Origin: Chthonomonas sp.
GTDB taxonomy: Bacteria; Armatimonadota; Fimbriimonadia; Fimbriimonadales; Fimbriimonadaceae
DNA length: 64,000 nucleotides
Direction: 5' to 3'
Assembly: GCA_016788115.1 (NCBI GenBank)
Contig: JAEURR010000007.1
Location: 1-64,000 of the forward strand
Position 1 is the stretch's first letter; each line of letters opens with the position of its first letter. Shown in pieces: positions 10,786-21,319 of this stretch. The notes under the pieces are model-generated. The model made no database searches and was not told the DNA's origin. It saw only the letters and a program-made list of their open reading frames with translations. Made by a program: the position numbers and the translations under genes.

Positions 10786-13404
10786 ATGAGATTTGACAAA
10801 CTGACTCTGAAGGCACAAGACGCCCTAAAAGCGGCTCAATCGATTGCGGAGCTCAAGCAGCACGCAACGATTGACGTGGAGCATATGCTCTTTGGCCTTC
10901 TGGAACTTGATGGTGGGATTGCGAAATCGCTCTTTGACAAGGTCGGTGCCAATTCTGCAACCGCGCTGCACGAGTTGTTTGCTGAGCTGGACCGCCAACC
11001 AAAGGTCCAAGGCGGCGCGTCCGGCTTTGGCGGCAACATGTCCGGTCGGCTTCAAACGGTTTTCAACGACGCGTTTCGAATCGCCGACACCATGGACGAC
11101 GACTTCGTCTCGTCGGAGCACGTCCTGCTCGCAATCTCTGAGGAGAAGGGCCGTGCGGGGACGATCATGCGCAGTTTGAGCGCGACGCGCGAAGCACTAG
11201 CAGCCGCGATGGAGCAAATCCGGGGGGGCAAGAAAGTCACCGACGCCAGCGCCGAGGACCGCTACCAGGCGCTCGAGAAGTACGGGATCGACCTCACCGC
11301 CCGAGCACGTGCAGGCAAACTGGACCCCGTGATCGGCCGGGACGATGAGATCCGCCGCGTGATTCAGGTCCTCAGCCGCCGCACGAAGAACAATCCGGTG
11401 CTCATCGGCGAGCCGGGAGTCGGCAAAACCGCCATCGTCGAAGGTCTCGCGCAACGTATCGTGAACGGTGACGTCCCTGAGAGTCTTCGCGAAAAGAGCG
11501 TGATCGCCCTCGACCTCGGGGCAATGGTCGCTGGAGCAAAGTACCGCGGCGAGTTCGAGGATCGCCTGAAGTCGGTGCTTGACGAGATCAAGCAGTCCGA
11601 CGGTCGAATCATCCTCTTCATCGATGAGCTTCACACGCTCGTCGGCGCGGGCAAGGCAGAAGGCTCGCTGGACGCGGCGAACATGCTCAAGCCGATGCTG
11701 GCACGGGGCGAACTCCGTTGCGTGGGCGCGACGACCCTGAACGAATACCGACTCCATGTGGAGAAGGACGCTGCCCTGGAGCGCCGATTCCAAACCGTCC
11801 TCGCCGATGAGCCTACGGTCGAAGAGACGATTTCGATCTTACGCGGGCTGAAGGGCCGCTACGAGATCCACCACGGCGTGCGGATTACCGACTCGGCGCT
11901 CGTCGCCGCGGCGACGTTGAGCCACCGTTACATCTCGGACCGGTTCTTGCCCGACAAGGCGATCGACCTCATCGACGAATCGGCGAGCAAGCTGAAGATG
12001 GAGATCGACAGCGTTCCCGGCGAGATCGACGTCGTCCGGCGCCAGATCATGCAGCTCAAAATCGACGAGGCGAGCTTGGTGAAGGAGCCCGATAAGGCCA
12101 GCCAGGAGCGCCTTGATGTGACGCGCCGCAAAATTTCCGAGTTAACCGATCAAGAAAACGAACTCAGCGGACGGTGGCAAGTCGAGAAAAGCAAGATTGA
12201 ATCGCTCCGGACGCTCAAGCAGCAATTGGACGAACTGACGGTTCAGCTTGAAGCTGCCAACCGCGATTACGACTATGCGCGTGCGGCAGAGATCAAGAAT
12301 GGCCGTCTGCCCGAGATTCAAGCGAAGCTTGATGAAGAGACTCGGACGTTGGAGGCGCTCCAATCCGAAGACAAGATGCTGAAGGAAGAGGTCGACAGCG
12401 AGGACGTCGCCGAGATCGTCAGCAAGTGGACCGGCATCCCCGTGAGCAAGCTCCTGCAAGGCGAGATGGCCAAGCTGCTGACGCTGGAATCGCACCTCGA
12501 AAAACGCGTTGTCGGCCAAGGCACTGCGCTCCGAGTCATCAGCGACGCGATTCGTCGCTCCCGGGCGGGTATTGCCGACCCAAACCGGCCGATCGGTTCG
12601 TTCCTGTTCCTTGGACCCACGGGCGTCGGCAAGACCGAAACCGCACGCGCCCTCGCTGAGTTCATGTTCGACGATGAGCGCGCCTTGGTGCGCATCGACA
12701 TGAGCGAGTACTCGGAGAGGCATACGGTGGCGCGATTGCTCGGTGCACCTCCAGGGTACGTAGGGTACGACGAGGGCGGACAGCTGACCGAGGCGGTCCG
12801 GCGTCGACCTTACAGCGTCATCCTCCTCGATGAAGTCGAGAAGGCGCACCCAGAGGTCTTCAACGTCCTCCTGCAGCTCTTGGACGATGGACGGCTGACC
12901 GACGGTCAGGGGCGCACGGTCGATTTCCGCAACACGGTAATCATCATGACGAGCAATCTAGGGAGTCACCACTATGGCGACCCGATGACGAATCCTGATA
13001 GCTTCGAAGAGATTGCAGAGCGGGTGATCGCCGAAGCAAGGACGTTCTTCCGGCCAGAGTTCGTGAACCGGCTTGACGACATGATCGTTTTCCGACCGCT
13101 GGGGATGGGCGAGATTCGACGCATCGTCGAGATTCAGCTAGCCCTGCTTTCGGACAGGCTCGCGGAGCGCAAGATCACTCTGACGCTCACCGATGCGGCA
13201 GCACTTCACTTGGCAAGCAGCGGGTTTGACCCGGTGTACGGCGCGCGCCCGCTCAAGCGGCAGATTCAGCAGTCGATCCTGAATCCGCTTGCAACCAAGT
13301 TGCTCGCGGGCGAGATCACGGACGGCGCGAGCATTGCGGTGGACTGGGCCCAGGGGCAGTTCCAATTCACCGCGGTGCCCGACACCGAGGTCAGCCTTTC
13401 GTAA
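10786..13404 (+). CDS. clpB: ATP-dependent disaggregase ClpB
   Basis: An 872-aa hexameric AAA+ chaperone that, with DnaK, pulls proteins out of aggregates. N-terminal Clp repeats about 1-145. AAA1 has Walker A GEPGVGKT (about 207) and Walker [10 protein letters not shown]-type residues. The coiled-coil middle domain, which distinguishes ClpB from ClpA and ClpC, spans about 400-525. AAA2 has GPTGVGKT (about 610) and LLDEVEKAH. Length is typical of the family. The 77 nt upstream hold no convincing CIRCE or HAIR operator; only an imperfect TGTCACT/AGTGA repeat is seen. It is transcribed alone and convergent with the pilin-like operon. Confidence 0.97.
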   Translation: MRFDKLTLKAQDALKAAQSIAELKQHATIDVEHMLFGLLELDGGIAKSLFDKVGANSATALHELFAELDRQPKVQGGASGFGGNMSGRLQTVFNDAFRIADTMDDDFVSSEHVLLAISEEKGRAGTIMRSLSATREALAAAMEQIRGGKKVTDASAEDRYQALEKYGIDLTARARAGKLDPVIGRDDEIRRVIQVLSRRTKNNPVLIGEPGVGKTAIVEGLAQRIVNGDVPESLREKSVIALDLGAMVAGAKYRGEFEDRLKSVLDEIKQSDGRIILFIDELHTLVGAGKAEGSLDAANMLKPMLARGELRCVGATTLNEYRLHVEKDAALERRFQTVLADEPTVEETISILRGLKGRYEIHHGVRITDSALVAAATLSHRYISDRFLPDKAIDLIDESASKLKMEIDSVPGEIDVVRRQIMQLKIDEASLVKEPDKASQERLDVTRRKISELTDQENELSGRWQVEKSKIESLRTLKQQLDELTVQLEAANRDYDYARAAEIKNGRLPEIQAKLDEETRTLEALQSEDKMLKEEVDSEDVAEIVSKWTGIPVSKLLQGEMAKLLTLESHLEKRVVGQGTALRVISDAIRRSRAGIADPNRPIGSFLFLGPTGVGKTETARALAEFMFDDERALVRIDMSEYSERHTVARLLGAPPGYVGYDEGGQLTEAVRRRPYSVILLDEVEKAHPEVFNVLLQLLDDGRLTDGQGRTVDFRNTVIIMTSNLGSHHYGDPMTNPDSFEEIAERVIAEARTFFRPEFVNRLDDMIVFRPLGMGEIRRIVEIQLALLSDRLAERKITLTLTDAAALHLASSGFDPVYGARPLKRQIQQSILNPLATKLLAGEITDGASIAVDWAQGQFQFTAVPDTEVSLS

Positions 13405-14986
13405 AGGTGTTGACGACCTTGCCCGCTTTGTCTAGTTCAACCCACTCGGTCATCCGGGTCGCGTTGAACGGACTTCGCACGCCATTGATCTCGTAAGTCA
13501 CGTCGATCTTCTCGAGGTCACCGGCGGCTATGTCTCCTGGGATGGCGGCTTCGGGGGTGTAAATCAGCTTGAACTTGCCCGTCTTCGACATCTTGATGTC
13601 GATCCCACCATCGTTTCCGGAACCGCCGGAAACGAGCAGCCCACTGATCTGCTTGGAGTCCGCGTCGATGTCGATCCCACCGCGCATCGCATAGATCAAC
13701 CCTGAAGTCGTAGTCGCGCCGCTTTGGATCCTCACCGCATCCTTCCCTTCGCCAAGGACGAGGAGACCACTGTTCTGGAGAACACGGGTCTGGTTTGAGA
13801 AAATGCTGCCCGCAGTGGCCACTCCGTACGAGCCGCTCGCCGACTCGGAGTACTTGTCCACGACGACAATCTTCACCCCGAGATTCTGAAGCGCCCCTGC
13901 ATTGGTGACCTTGCCGTTCACATAGATGATGTTTCTTGAAGGGTTGGTACTCGTGGGCTTCAGTTTCAGGATGTCCCCGGAATTGATCGTGAGGTCGCCT
14001 TCGATGTAAGACGGTGCCTCAATCACCTTGTTGCCACTCGCATCCGGCGTCATCGAGGAGGTGCTCACGCTGGTTGGGGTGACCTTCACGGAAGCGGTGG
14101 TTCTCCACCGGGTCTGCCAAGTGGACACGACTCCGGAGTCCGCGAACGCGATGCGCGAACCCGAATAGAGGATGGTGTTGTCGGGCATCGACGCCGCCGC
14201 TGAATCGGTCGTGTAGTTCTTCTCTCCGTTGCCATTGCCGAGGCCGTTCGAGCTGACAGTGAAATCGTACGCATCTCTGGCGACTGCGATTTGTCCCTGC
14301 ACTTTCAGGACGGCCGCAGATCCAAACGTCTCCTTGGCCGAGCCGTGCGGATCCCATTTCATTCCATCGTTCGCCAAAAGGTGGGCCTGACCACCGGGGG
14401 CACCGACTTCCATTCCCGCCGAATTCTGTATATTGAGCTGTCCATTCGTGGACATGGCCGCCTTCGGATAGTAGATTTGAGCTGGCGCATCGCCAATTTT
14501 TGTAGTGGTCGTGATCTTCTTCAGATTGAAGTCAACTTGCCCCGTAAACTTCGTGCGAACCTTGCTTGCGATTCCGGTTACCGACGTACCCAAACCTTCT
14601 ATCTCAAACTTGTAGGTGACGCGACGGACGCGGCCGTCGTAGTTCACGTCCTCGGTACTGTTGCTCCAGTTCACGACGCGCGCCGAGTACGTGCCTGCGC
14701 TGTGCCCCGCCACTTGGTTGTGGTCGAGCTCAACTGAGTCCAGCGTGAACGGAAAGTCGCCGGAGGTCTGCATTTGTCGCCGAATTCGGTTGTACAGGTC
14801 CTGAACTCCTGCTTCGGCTAGTGCAGTCGCCTGGTACTTTTCCGCAGAGCGGTTGGAATTCTGGTACGCCGACATCGTGAGCGTCATTGCTCCCACGCCG
14901 ACGGCTAAGACCCCAAGCACGACCACGACGAGGACGGTGCTACCGAACCCTCGCTGACGTCGACTTCTAGTTACGTACTGTTTCAT
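13391..14986 (-). CDS. PilX-like pilus assembly / secreted surface protein
   Basis: A 531-aa protein, last of three overlapping genes for pilin-like products. The N-terminus (basic, [25 protein letters not shown]) resembles PilX-type proteins, which carry a membrane helix but a poorly conserved prepilin cleavage site. A helical part (about 35-75, with [18 protein letters not shown]) continues the pilin-like helix. The remaining 450 residues are beta-rich and glycine/serine-rich, far longer than usual PilX, and could form a surface-exposed beta-solenoid or adhesin-like part (inference). The start overlaps the stop of the upstream gene by 4 nt, indicating coupled translation. Confidence 0.8.
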   Translation of the reverse strand: MKQYVTRSRRQRGFGSTVLVVVVLGVLAVGVGAMTLTMSAYQNSNRSAEKYQATALAEAGVQDLYNRIRRQMQTSGDFPFTLDSVELDHNQVAGHSAGTYSARVVNWSNSTEDVNYDGRVRRVTYKFEIEGLGTSVTGIASKVRTKFTGQVDFNLKKITTTTKIGDAPAQIYYPKAAMSTNGQLNIQNSAGMEVGAPGGQAHLLANDGMKWDPHGSAKETFGSAAVLKVQGQIAVARDAYDFTVSSNGLGNGNGEKNYTTDSAAASMPDNTILYSGSRIAFADSGVVSTWQTRWRTTASVKVTPTSVSTSSMTPDASGNKVIEAPSYIEGDLTINSGDILKLKPTSTNPSRNIIYVNGKVTNAGALQNLGVKIVVVDKYSESASGSYGVATAGSIFSNQTRVLQNSGLLVLGEGKDAVRIQSGATTTSGLIYAMRGGIDIDADSKQISGLLVSGGSGNDGGIDIKMSKTGKFKLIYTPEAAIPGDIAAGDLEKIDVTYEINGVRSPFNATRMTEWVELDKAGKVVNTFTKG

Positions 14987-15810
14987 CGGTTCTTCAACTC
15001 CGCGCTCATCTGCAATTTCACTGAATGGCTTCTGTCTTTGTAGCTGGTGGTCCTGTGCACGGCCTTGGTTCCGATCTCTAGCCGGACCATGGTTGCCGCC
15101 GAGGCACCGTTCGGGAGGGTGCTCGTGCCGGGATCGACGTCGTAGACCACATCAATCGGAATTCCCCAACGCGGCGGTCTTTCGAACTCCACCGAGCTAT
15201 CGGCAAACCTCGCCATCGCCGTGCCATTCCAGTCCTTGGAACCCATATAGATCTTCTGGTTCGTCGTACCAACCGGACGGCCGCTTAGACCCCACGAGGT
15301 CTGCGAGTCGTTGCCCATGAAACTTTCTGTCGCTTGGTAGGCGATCTGGAAGTCTGAGATCGAGCGCAAAACTGTCCGGTCGGTCACCATGTCACCTTCG
15401 GCGCCATTGCGAACGCGCGCAGTCGACCTGACCACCGGCCCCGAGCCATCGTCCGACGGAGTCCATACGTACGCCACCACGTCGTAGTCGGTGAGCGACA
15501 TGGTTCCGTCGGTTTCGAACCGGGGGACCTGCACGACAATGGAGCGATTGGTGTTGCTCGTCGCAACCGGATCGCCCGTCGCCGGGTAACGGCTCAGGAT
15601 CCGCGACCCAATCCTAATGTCCGAAATCAGTGCCGCCATGCCGGTTCGCACCTGAATGGCGGACTGCGCTTCGTTCTCCACTTTGACCGCCATTCGCGAC
15701 GTCTGTAGCGTCGCCGCGAACAGTGTGCCGAGGAGCAAGACCATGATCATCATCGCCACCAGGATCTCAATCAGCGTGAATGCTCGTTGTTTGCTACGCA
15801 CTAGCCCCAC
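14983..15810 (-). CDS. Minor pseudopilin, PilW-like
   Basis: A 275-aa prepilin. The N-terminus QRAFTLIEILVAMMIMVLL is a type IV prepilin signal: cleavage would fall before F, in a non-canonical AF rather than GF context, with the conserved glutamate five residues later. A hydrophobic helix (about 10-32) and a long amphipathic helix follow, then a beta-rich globular head of about 200 residues. It is the middle gene of the pilin-like operon, overlapping the upstream gene by 10 nt and the downstream gene by 4 nt. It probably acts as a minor pilin in a type IV pilus or type II secretion pseudopilus. No assembly ATPase or prepilin peptidase gene is in the window. Confidence 0.88.
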   Translation of the reverse strand: MGLVRSKQRAFTLIEILVAMMIMVLLLGTLFAATLQTSRMAVKVENEAQSAIQVRTGMAALISDIRIGSRILSRYPATGDPVATSNTNRSIVVQVPRFETDGTMSLTDYDVVAYVWTPSDDGSGPVVRSTARVRNGAEGDMVTDRTVLRSISDFQIAYQATESFMGNDSQTSWGLSGRPVGTTNQKIYMGSKDWNGTAMARFADSSVEFERPPRWGIPIDVVYDVDPGTSTLPNGASAATMVRLEIGTKAVHRTTSYKDRSHSVKLQMSAELKNR

Positions 15811-16562
15811 ATTCCTCCATAGTCAATCGGAAGCTCCAAGCTCGGGCCGCCTCCGGTGGATCCGCCGGAATCGCCTCCAGAATTGCCCCCCGAGTCGCCT
15901 CCGCCCGAATCGCCTCCGCCCGTGTTGCCGCCCGAACTATCGTCGTCGTCGGTGGGGGGAGGAGGAGGAGGTTCGACCCATCCTGTGCTGCCGCCAGAAC
16001 TACTGCCGCCGGAACTACCCGGGTCAGAAACGATAATGGGCGGAAGTGGGTCAGGCGGGGGCGGTGGCGGGACAAAGACATCGTTCTCGGTATCGCCGAT
16101 GGATGCGCCGTTCAGCTCGTATCGATCGGCCACCATGCTGGAGATCTCAACGGCCAACGGCTTCGACGTCGACGCGCTCGCACTGCGCCACTGAACTCGG
16201 ACGGTCAGCTGCTGGAGTCCAGGTTGTCCGGCGACCTCTTTGATGCTATAGGAGCCCGCCAACCGCAGATTGTTCAGTTCGGGAAACTGCTCGGCTATGC
16301 GCGCATCGATTGCGAAAGACTGGTCGTTGATGAGCTCGCGCGCCCCGTTGGTGGTCGAGCAGAGCTCTTCCATCTTCTGGTTGGCAATCCACATCGCGGC
16401 GGTGCGGGCATCGGTACGGCTGTTGATTTTCATCGACGCACCCATGATCCCAAACATTGCGCCGCACAGAATCACCACGCAGAACATCCCGATCATCACT
16501 TCGATGAGCGTCATTCCGCGGAGCAGTTTGCACCGTTGACTCAGATACCGCTTCGAGTTCAT
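15801..16562 (-). CDS. Minor pseudopilin, PilV-like, with Gly/Ser/Pro-rich tail
   Basis: A 253-aa prepilin. The ATG at 16562 follows GGAGGGG by a short spacing and gives KLLRGMTLIEVMIGMF, a standard prepilin motif (cleavage after G, glutamate at +5). The helix and globular part span about 20-155. From about residue 163 the protein turns into low complexity: two runs of six prolines, an Asp run and many SGG/DSGGG repeats, ending in LPIDYGGMWG. Such a tail is unusual in a minor pilin and may be a flexible surface spacer or an adhesive. It is the first gene of the operon. The repeat makes long open frames on the opposite strand, which are not genes. Confidence 0.86.
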   Translation of the reverse strand: MNSKRYLSQRCKLLRGMTLIEVMIGMFCVVILCGAMFGIMGASMKINSRTDARTAAMWIANQKMEELCSTTNGARELINDQSFAIDARIAEQFPELNNLRLAGSYSIKEVAGQPGLQQLTVRVQWRSASASTSKPLAVEISSMVADRYELNGASIGDTENDVFVPPPPPPDPLPPIIVSDPGSSGGSSSGGSTGWVEPPPPPPTDDDDSSGGNTGGGDSGGGDSGGNSGGDSGGSTGGGPSLELPIDYGGMWG

Positions 16563-16816
16563 TTCCCCTCCATTTCTAGCCCTGGACGCACGCTGCGCCG
16601 GCTGCTGTCGATCGTCATCGAGAACATCTAAGAATCTCATTCCACAGTTCGCCCCCGAAATTTGGCCCAGATTTGCACTTAAGGGAATCTTGCGGGGGTG
16701 TGCCCACGTTCTTATGGCATCGCGATGTCTCGTGCGGATCGCTTGTGTCCAAGGCCTGCGAACTGGCTAAACTGGAACATTCCCAAACGGGCCATTAATC
16801 GAGGAGATCTGTTCCA

Positions 16817-19657
16817 TTGAAAAGCCGACTCTCATTGCTTGCCTTAGTCGCTGCCTTGACCATCGCGGTCGAGCCGGCATTCGCCCAGACCGCGCCCGCT
16901 GCTGGCGCAAAGCCACCCGCCGATGCGAAGGCTCCCGAGGCCAAGAAGCCTGAGGAGAAAAAGCCCGACGAGAAGAAGAAGGACCCGAAGACCGCCGAGT
17001 ACGAGAAGGCGATCAAGGATTTGCCGAAGTACGACGGTGCGTTCGCCCTCTACGTCAAAAAGAAGGACATCCTTCTGGAGATCCCCGAATCGGCGCTGAA
17101 CAAAAACATCTACTTCCAGGCTTCGTTCAACACGGGCGGAAGCACGGCGGCGCAGTTCGGTCTGCCCATCAACGACATTGATGTCTTCCAGTTTCGAAAG
17201 TTTGGCGACGACCGAATTCACTTGGTCCGCCCGAACACCAAGTTCCGGTGGTCCGACTCCTCGCCCTGGGCGAACGCGAGCAAGAACGCATTTCCCGAGG
17301 CCATCGTAGCCGAGCTGCGCATCGAGCAGACGGACCCCGAAGCCAAGCGCATGCTGGTGAACGCGTCCTCGCTATTCACTGGGGACCTGGTGCGATTGGG
17401 TGAGATGATGCAGATGGCGCTCGGGTCGCCGTTCGCGCTCGACCGTGAGAAGACCGGCATCGATAAGATCGTGGCCGACAAGGATGCGACTAGCGTCCGA
17501 ATGGCCCAGCACTACATCGGTGCACGAGGCGGCGGAGGAGGAGGCATCTTCGAGCTGCTCGCGATGCTCGGTATGGGGGGCAATAACCTTGAGGAGAGCC
17601 GAAGCGCACCCATCAAGGTGACCTTCACGATGTACTGGCCTAAAGACACCGGTTACCAGCCGCGCATCTCGGATCCGCGCATCGGTTACTTCACCACGAA
17701 CTTCCGAGACCTTGATCGCAAGTACGTATCCGACGACCAGGATACGCGATACATCACGCGATGGAACTTTGGCGGAAAGAAGAACCCTTCGGAGAAGCTC
17801 AGCGAGCCCAATCGCCCGATGGTCTGGGTCATCGACAGCACCGTCCCCGCGGAGTATCGCGACGCCGCCAAGCAGGGCATCCTCTCTTGGAACGGGCCGC
17901 TGGAAAAGCTCGGTTACAAGAATGCGATTCAGGTCATCGACGCTCCGGCAGACGAGAACTACGACCACGCAGACGGCCGATTCAACGTCTACCGCTGGAC
18001 GATCACCAACGGATTCGATGGCGCGATCGCGCTCTTCCGCTCCGACCCATTCACGAGCGAGATTCGCAACGCGTCCATCAACTTCGACGCATCGTTCGTC
18101 ATCTTCGGCACTAACGAGTACGACCGGGACTTCATTCCCGCGGGTCGCGCACGCCAGTTGGCTCGGTACATGGTCAACGACTGCGGCACTGCCGCCCACG
18201 ATCACGCTCCGATCTCGGGTACCGATGCCTTCAACTACATGTTCAAGCTGAAGAACCCAGCTGAGGATCTCTTCCGCAAAGCTGCCGCCAAGTTCGGTTG
18301 GGATCAATTCGGTTGCAACTACGGTTCAGAAGCGGGCAGGCGGGTCAGCTACGACCTCGCCGCGCTGGATGCCTCGGCTGGCGGCAAGATCGCCAAGGAC
18401 GAGTACATCAAGCAGTTCGTCACCAACGTAACCGCCCATGAGATGGGCCACTGTTTGGGTCTTCGACACAACTTCGTGGCCTCGACCAATCTCGCCGCCG
18501 CAGACCTGACCGATGATCAGCTGGTGCGCTCACAAGGCGTAGCCGCGTCGCTCATGGACTACACACCGGTGAACAACCAGGCGCTGCTCCGTGGTTCCGG
18601 CATCTTCTACGACGAAGGGCCTGGCATCTACGACTACCTAGCCATCGAGTATGGTTACCGCGACATCATGGCCAGTTCGCCTGAGTCGGAATTGCCCCAG
18701 TTGAAGCGACTGGCGAGCAACGCCGCCAAGCGCGGCCTTGAGTTCATGTCCGATGAAGACGCGGACGGTCCAGACCCGTTCGTTCGACGTTGGGACCTTG
18801 GTCGAGACCCGGTGGCCTATTCCGCATCCGAGTTCCAAATCGCCAAGAACCTCCGACGCTACGCCCTCACCAAACTGCCCAAGCCAGGTGAGAGTCTCGA
18901 TCTTCGCAACCGGCTCTTGATCAGTTCGGTCACCCGGACGTTCCGCTCGGCGGCCGCATTGACCCCGTTCATCGGAGGTGTTCAGGCGAGTCGCGCGTTC
19001 TCCACGGACCCCATCGGTCGCAACACCTTGCGTCCCGTGGACGCAAATCTGCAGCGCTCCGCGATGCAAACGATCCTGCGCGAGGCGCTCTCTATGAAGT
19101 CGATTGACGTACCTGAAGCGGTTCTACAATCGATGAATCTGAGCTACGAGACGGGAGCGGGTCACTCGAATACAATGCCGCTTCGAAGCATGATCTCAGG
19201 TCAGCTCATCGGTCTCGCCGGCGGACTAATGTCCAACGGCACCGCCGAGATGATCTTGGAGAATGAGTTCAAAACGCGATCGACCGCCCCATACACGCTG
19301 CAAGAGCACTACGGCCAGATCTTGGCCAAGGTGTTTGAGGAAGTGGGCACCAACGTTGAGATTCAGCCGGTGCGACGCGACTTACAAGAGTTCGTCGTCC
19401 AGGCCCTGCTCGACCAGGCAGTCAACGATAATCTGTCGTCCGATCTGCGCAACATCGCTGCGACTTCGGTCACGCGACTGCGCGATCGATTCAATGCCGC
19501 GGCGACCGCTCGCAAGCAAGACGATGCGACACGAACGCATCTCCGCGCTCTGGCCGATCTAATCGTTCGGTACCAGAACCGCGTCCGCGTCGAGGGTAAC
19601 TTCGGCGCCGGTGGTGGCGGCGGTTTCGACCTGAACTCGCTGTTCGGTCGCCCGTAA
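16817..19657 (+). CDS. Secreted zinc metalloprotease, DUF4953/DUF5117 type
   Basis: A 946-aa exported protein. The TTG start at 16817 is preceded by GAGGAG at good distance. A signal peptide (MKSRLSLLALVAALTIAVEP, ending around AFAQ) and a charged Lys/Glu/Pro linker (about 28-62) follow. The catalytic motif HEMGHCLGLRH (about 541-551) fits HEXXHXXGXXH, with a possible Met-turn in ASLMDYTP about 40 residues later, so it is metzincin-like. The N-terminal region matches the DUF5117/DUF5118 layout (DVFQFRKFGDDRIHLVRPN) seen in large secreted proteases of Bacteroidota and related phyla. It stands alone, divergent from the pilin-like operon, with a strong terminator after it. The interval 16563-16816 upstream holds both promoter regions and no other gene I can see. 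Confidence 0.9.
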   Translation: MKSRLSLLALVAALTIAVEPAFAQTAPAAGAKPPADAKAPEAKKPEEKKPDEKKKDPKTAEYEKAIKDLPKYDGAFALYVKKKDILLEIPESALNKNIYFQASFNTGGSTAAQFGLPINDIDVFQFRKFGDDRIHLVRPNTKFRWSDSSPWANASKNAFPEAIVAELRIEQTDPEAKRMLVNASSLFTGDLVRLGEMMQMALGSPFALDREKTGIDKIVADKDATSVRMAQHYIGARGGGGGGIFELLAMLGMGGNNLEESRSAPIKVTFTMYWPKDTGYQPRISDPRIGYFTTNFRDLDRKYVSDDQDTRYITRWNFGGKKNPSEKLSEPNRPMVWVIDSTVPAEYRDAAKQGILSWNGPLEKLGYKNAIQVIDAPADENYDHADGRFNVYRWTITNGFDGAIALFRSDPFTSEIRNASINFDASFVIFGTNEYDRDFIPAGRARQLARYMVNDCGTAAHDHAPISGTDAFNYMFKLKNPAEDLFRKAAAKFGWDQFGCNYGSEAGRRVSYDLAALDASAGGKIAKDEYIKQFVTNVTAHEMGHCLGLRHNFVASTNLAAADLTDDQLVRSQGVAASLMDYTPVNNQALLRGSGIFYDEGPGIYDYLAIEYGYRDIMASSPESELPQLKRLASNAAKRGLEFMSDEDADGPDPFVRRWDLGRDPVAYSASEFQIAKNLRRYALTKLPKPGESLDLRNRLLISSVTRTFRSAAALTPFIGGVQASRAFSTDPIGRNTLRPVDANLQRSAMQTILREALSMKSIDVPEAVLQSMNLSYETGAGHSNTMPLRSMISGQLIGLAGGLMSNGTAEMILENEFKTRSTAPYTLQEHYGQILAKVFEEVGTNVEIQPVRRDLQEFVVQALLDQAVNDNLSSDLRNIAATSVTRLRDRFNAAATARKQDDATRTHLRALADLIVRYQNRVRVEGNFGAGGGGGFDLNSLFGRP

Positions 19658-19676
19658 GGACGTCTCGCTCAATCAA

Positions 19677-19709
19677 CGCGGGGAGCTTGCCATCGGCGAG
19701 CTCCCCGCG
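19677..19709 (+). terminator. Rho-independent terminator
   Basis: A 15-bp stem with one G-T wobble, arms 19677-19691 and 19695-19709, loop ATC, followed by TCTTT. It sits 20 nt after the metalloprotease stop, so it ends that transcript. Confidence 0.85.
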
Positions 19710-19761
19710 TCTTTGATCGGCCGGGAGTCGAACGCCCGGGTACGATCAACCGTACATCAAG

Positions 19762-20760
19762 ATGGTGACCCACCAGCAGTCCGCCGAAGCTTTGCGCGAA
19801 GAGCTCCAGGTCTGGATCGACCGAGAAGTCGAACGACTTGGGACCTCTGAGGCGGTCGATATGGGCCACCGGGTGGAGTTCCATTGGCCACCGCGCCCCG
19901 TGAGCCTGGATTACCATGTGCACGGCGACCAATTCGTCGATGCGGTGATCGCGGACTTTGACGGCGAGCCATTCACAGTTCGGTTTGCGCACACCAGCCA
20001 GGGCGTCTTCGGTCGCGTCGAGCGACTTTGGCACGAGGCGAAGGGCGAAAGCCGGGCGGCGGTGCTCACGAGTCTGAGAAACGCGGCACAGCCGCTCTTC
20101 TCCCGCCAGCGCCAAATCGCCACTCTGCTCGGTATGCCTGGACGATACTGCGGGTCGATAAGCGAACTGAAACCGCTCGACCTAATCAAACTCCTCTTCG
20201 CCGCCAACCGAGACATTGGCCGCGAAGCTGCGGTCGTCATCGAGACCCACGCCAGCACCCACCTTTTCGGTTCCTGCCTGATAGAGATTCTCAAGAACCG
20301 AACGCACCCCTATCGTCGCGCGGCCCACTGGCAAGTGCTCGACTTGTTCGAGGACCTCCCCAGTTTCTGCGGCACGGTCGACGTTCAACGTGAAGCCGTC
20401 TTGGCCGTGCGGAATTTGATCCTGGATGCCACCGACGACATTTGCCGCTCCATCTACAAAGCAGGCGTCGTCTTGGGCGGCCATATCTGTACCGAGGACG
20501 CAGCAGCAGCCCTGTTGGAGTGTTTTGACTCTTCCGACCGGATCGGACGCCGCGCCGCCTATCATGCCAGCTTCCATCTGGCGGAATGGCTCCCCGCCTG
20601 GCGCGACAGAATCGTCACTAAGCTACAGCTTGCAGCCGAATCGGACCCCGAGCCCACCTTGGCGATCTACTGTCGGCATATGGCCCGGGACGTCGCGAAT
20701 GAAGATATCGATCATGTAGCAGACCCCGTCTTCGAAGACGAGCGATCCGCGATCGACTAG
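19762..20760 (+). CDS. HEAT-like helical protein of unknown function
   Basis: A 332-aa protein without signal peptide or membrane segments. The N-terminal third mixes helix and strand (about 1-100, with DFDGEPFTVRFAHTSQGVFGRVE). The rest is mainly helical, with blocks such as NRDIGREAAVVIETHAS, HPYRRAAHWQVLDLFEDL and SDRIGRRAAYHASFHLAEWL spaced like HEAT or armadillo repeats, which usually bind other proteins. No catalytic motif is visible. It converges with scpB, with a 4-nt overlap of the stop codons. I cannot name a family. Confidence 0.75.
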   Translation: MVTHQQSAEALREELQVWIDREVERLGTSEAVDMGHRVEFHWPPRPVSLDYHVHGDQFVDAVIADFDGEPFTVRFAHTSQGVFGRVERLWHEAKGESRAAVLTSLRNAAQPLFSRQRQIATLLGMPGRYCGSISELKPLDLIKLLFAANRDIGREAAVVIETHASTHLFGSCLIEILKNRTHPYRRAAHWQVLDLFEDLPSFCGTVDVQREAVLAVRNLILDATDDICRSIYKAGVVLGGHICTEDAAAALLECFDSSDRIGRRAAYHASFHLAEWLPAWRDRIVTKLQLAAESDPEPTLAIYCRHMARDVANEDIDHVADPVFEDERSAID

Positions 20761-21317
20761 AGCCCTGGCAAAGCAGGCGGTTCGTTGGGCTTTGGCGCGG
20801 GGAGCTCGCCCGGATGACTCTTCCCTACGCTCAGTTGCAGGATCGGCAAGTCATCAAGTGCCTGCATGTTGAACTGGTGCAGGAACTGCTGCGTGGTTCC
20901 GTACAGCACCGGCCGACCGGGACTTTGCCTACGCCCCACTTCTCGGACGAGCCTCCGCTCCAGGAGCTGTCTCAACCCGTAGTCGCTGTGGAGGCCGCGG
21001 ACCGCCTCGATCTCGGCCAAAGTGATCGGCTGCTGATAGGCCACGATCGCGAGCACCTCCATGATGCTCCTGGAGAGCCGCTGTTTCTGCGGCTTGAGGT
21101 ACGTCGCGACGAGTTCTGCGAACTCGGGCTTGGTGCAAAGCTGAAATCCACCCGCGATCTGGACGACCTGCAGTGAACCAGAGGATCGAAGCCGCGCACT
21201 GAGCTGATCGACCGCCTCCCGCACTTGCGGCTCAGCCGCGCCGATCGCCTCGCACAGCGCGCTCAGGCTTGCGGGCTTGTCCGAGACGAAGAGGATCGCC
21301 TCAACCTTCTCCACCAA
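20757..21317 (-). CDS. scpB: Segregation and condensation protein B
   Basis: A 186-aa partner of ScpA and SMC in the bacterial condensin. The N-terminal winged helix (KVEAILFVSDKPASLSAL) and the second winged helix (SRSIMEVLAIVAYQQPIT followed by LLERRLVREVGRR) are clear ScpB signatures. The C-terminal 25 residues are a Pro-rich tail. It follows scpA at a distance of 2 nt, the standard order, so the two form one unit. smc is not in the window. Confidence 0.96.
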   Translation of the reverse strand: MVEKVEAILFVSDKPASLSALCEAIGAAEPQVREAVDQLSARLRSSGSLQVVQIAGGFQLCTKPEFAELVATYLKPQKQRLSRSIMEVLAIVAYQQPITLAEIEAVRGLHSDYGLRQLLERRLVREVGRRQSPGRPVLYGTTQQFLHQFNMQALDDLPILQLSVGKSHPGELPAPKPNEPPALPGL

Positions 21318-21319
21318 GT

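Noticed and set aside
15856-16194. A long Pro/Ser-rich open frame opposite the PilV-like tail
   Set aside because: It is the mirror of the Ser-Gly/Pro repeat in the real gene on the minus strand; the opposite strand of such codons stays open by composition.
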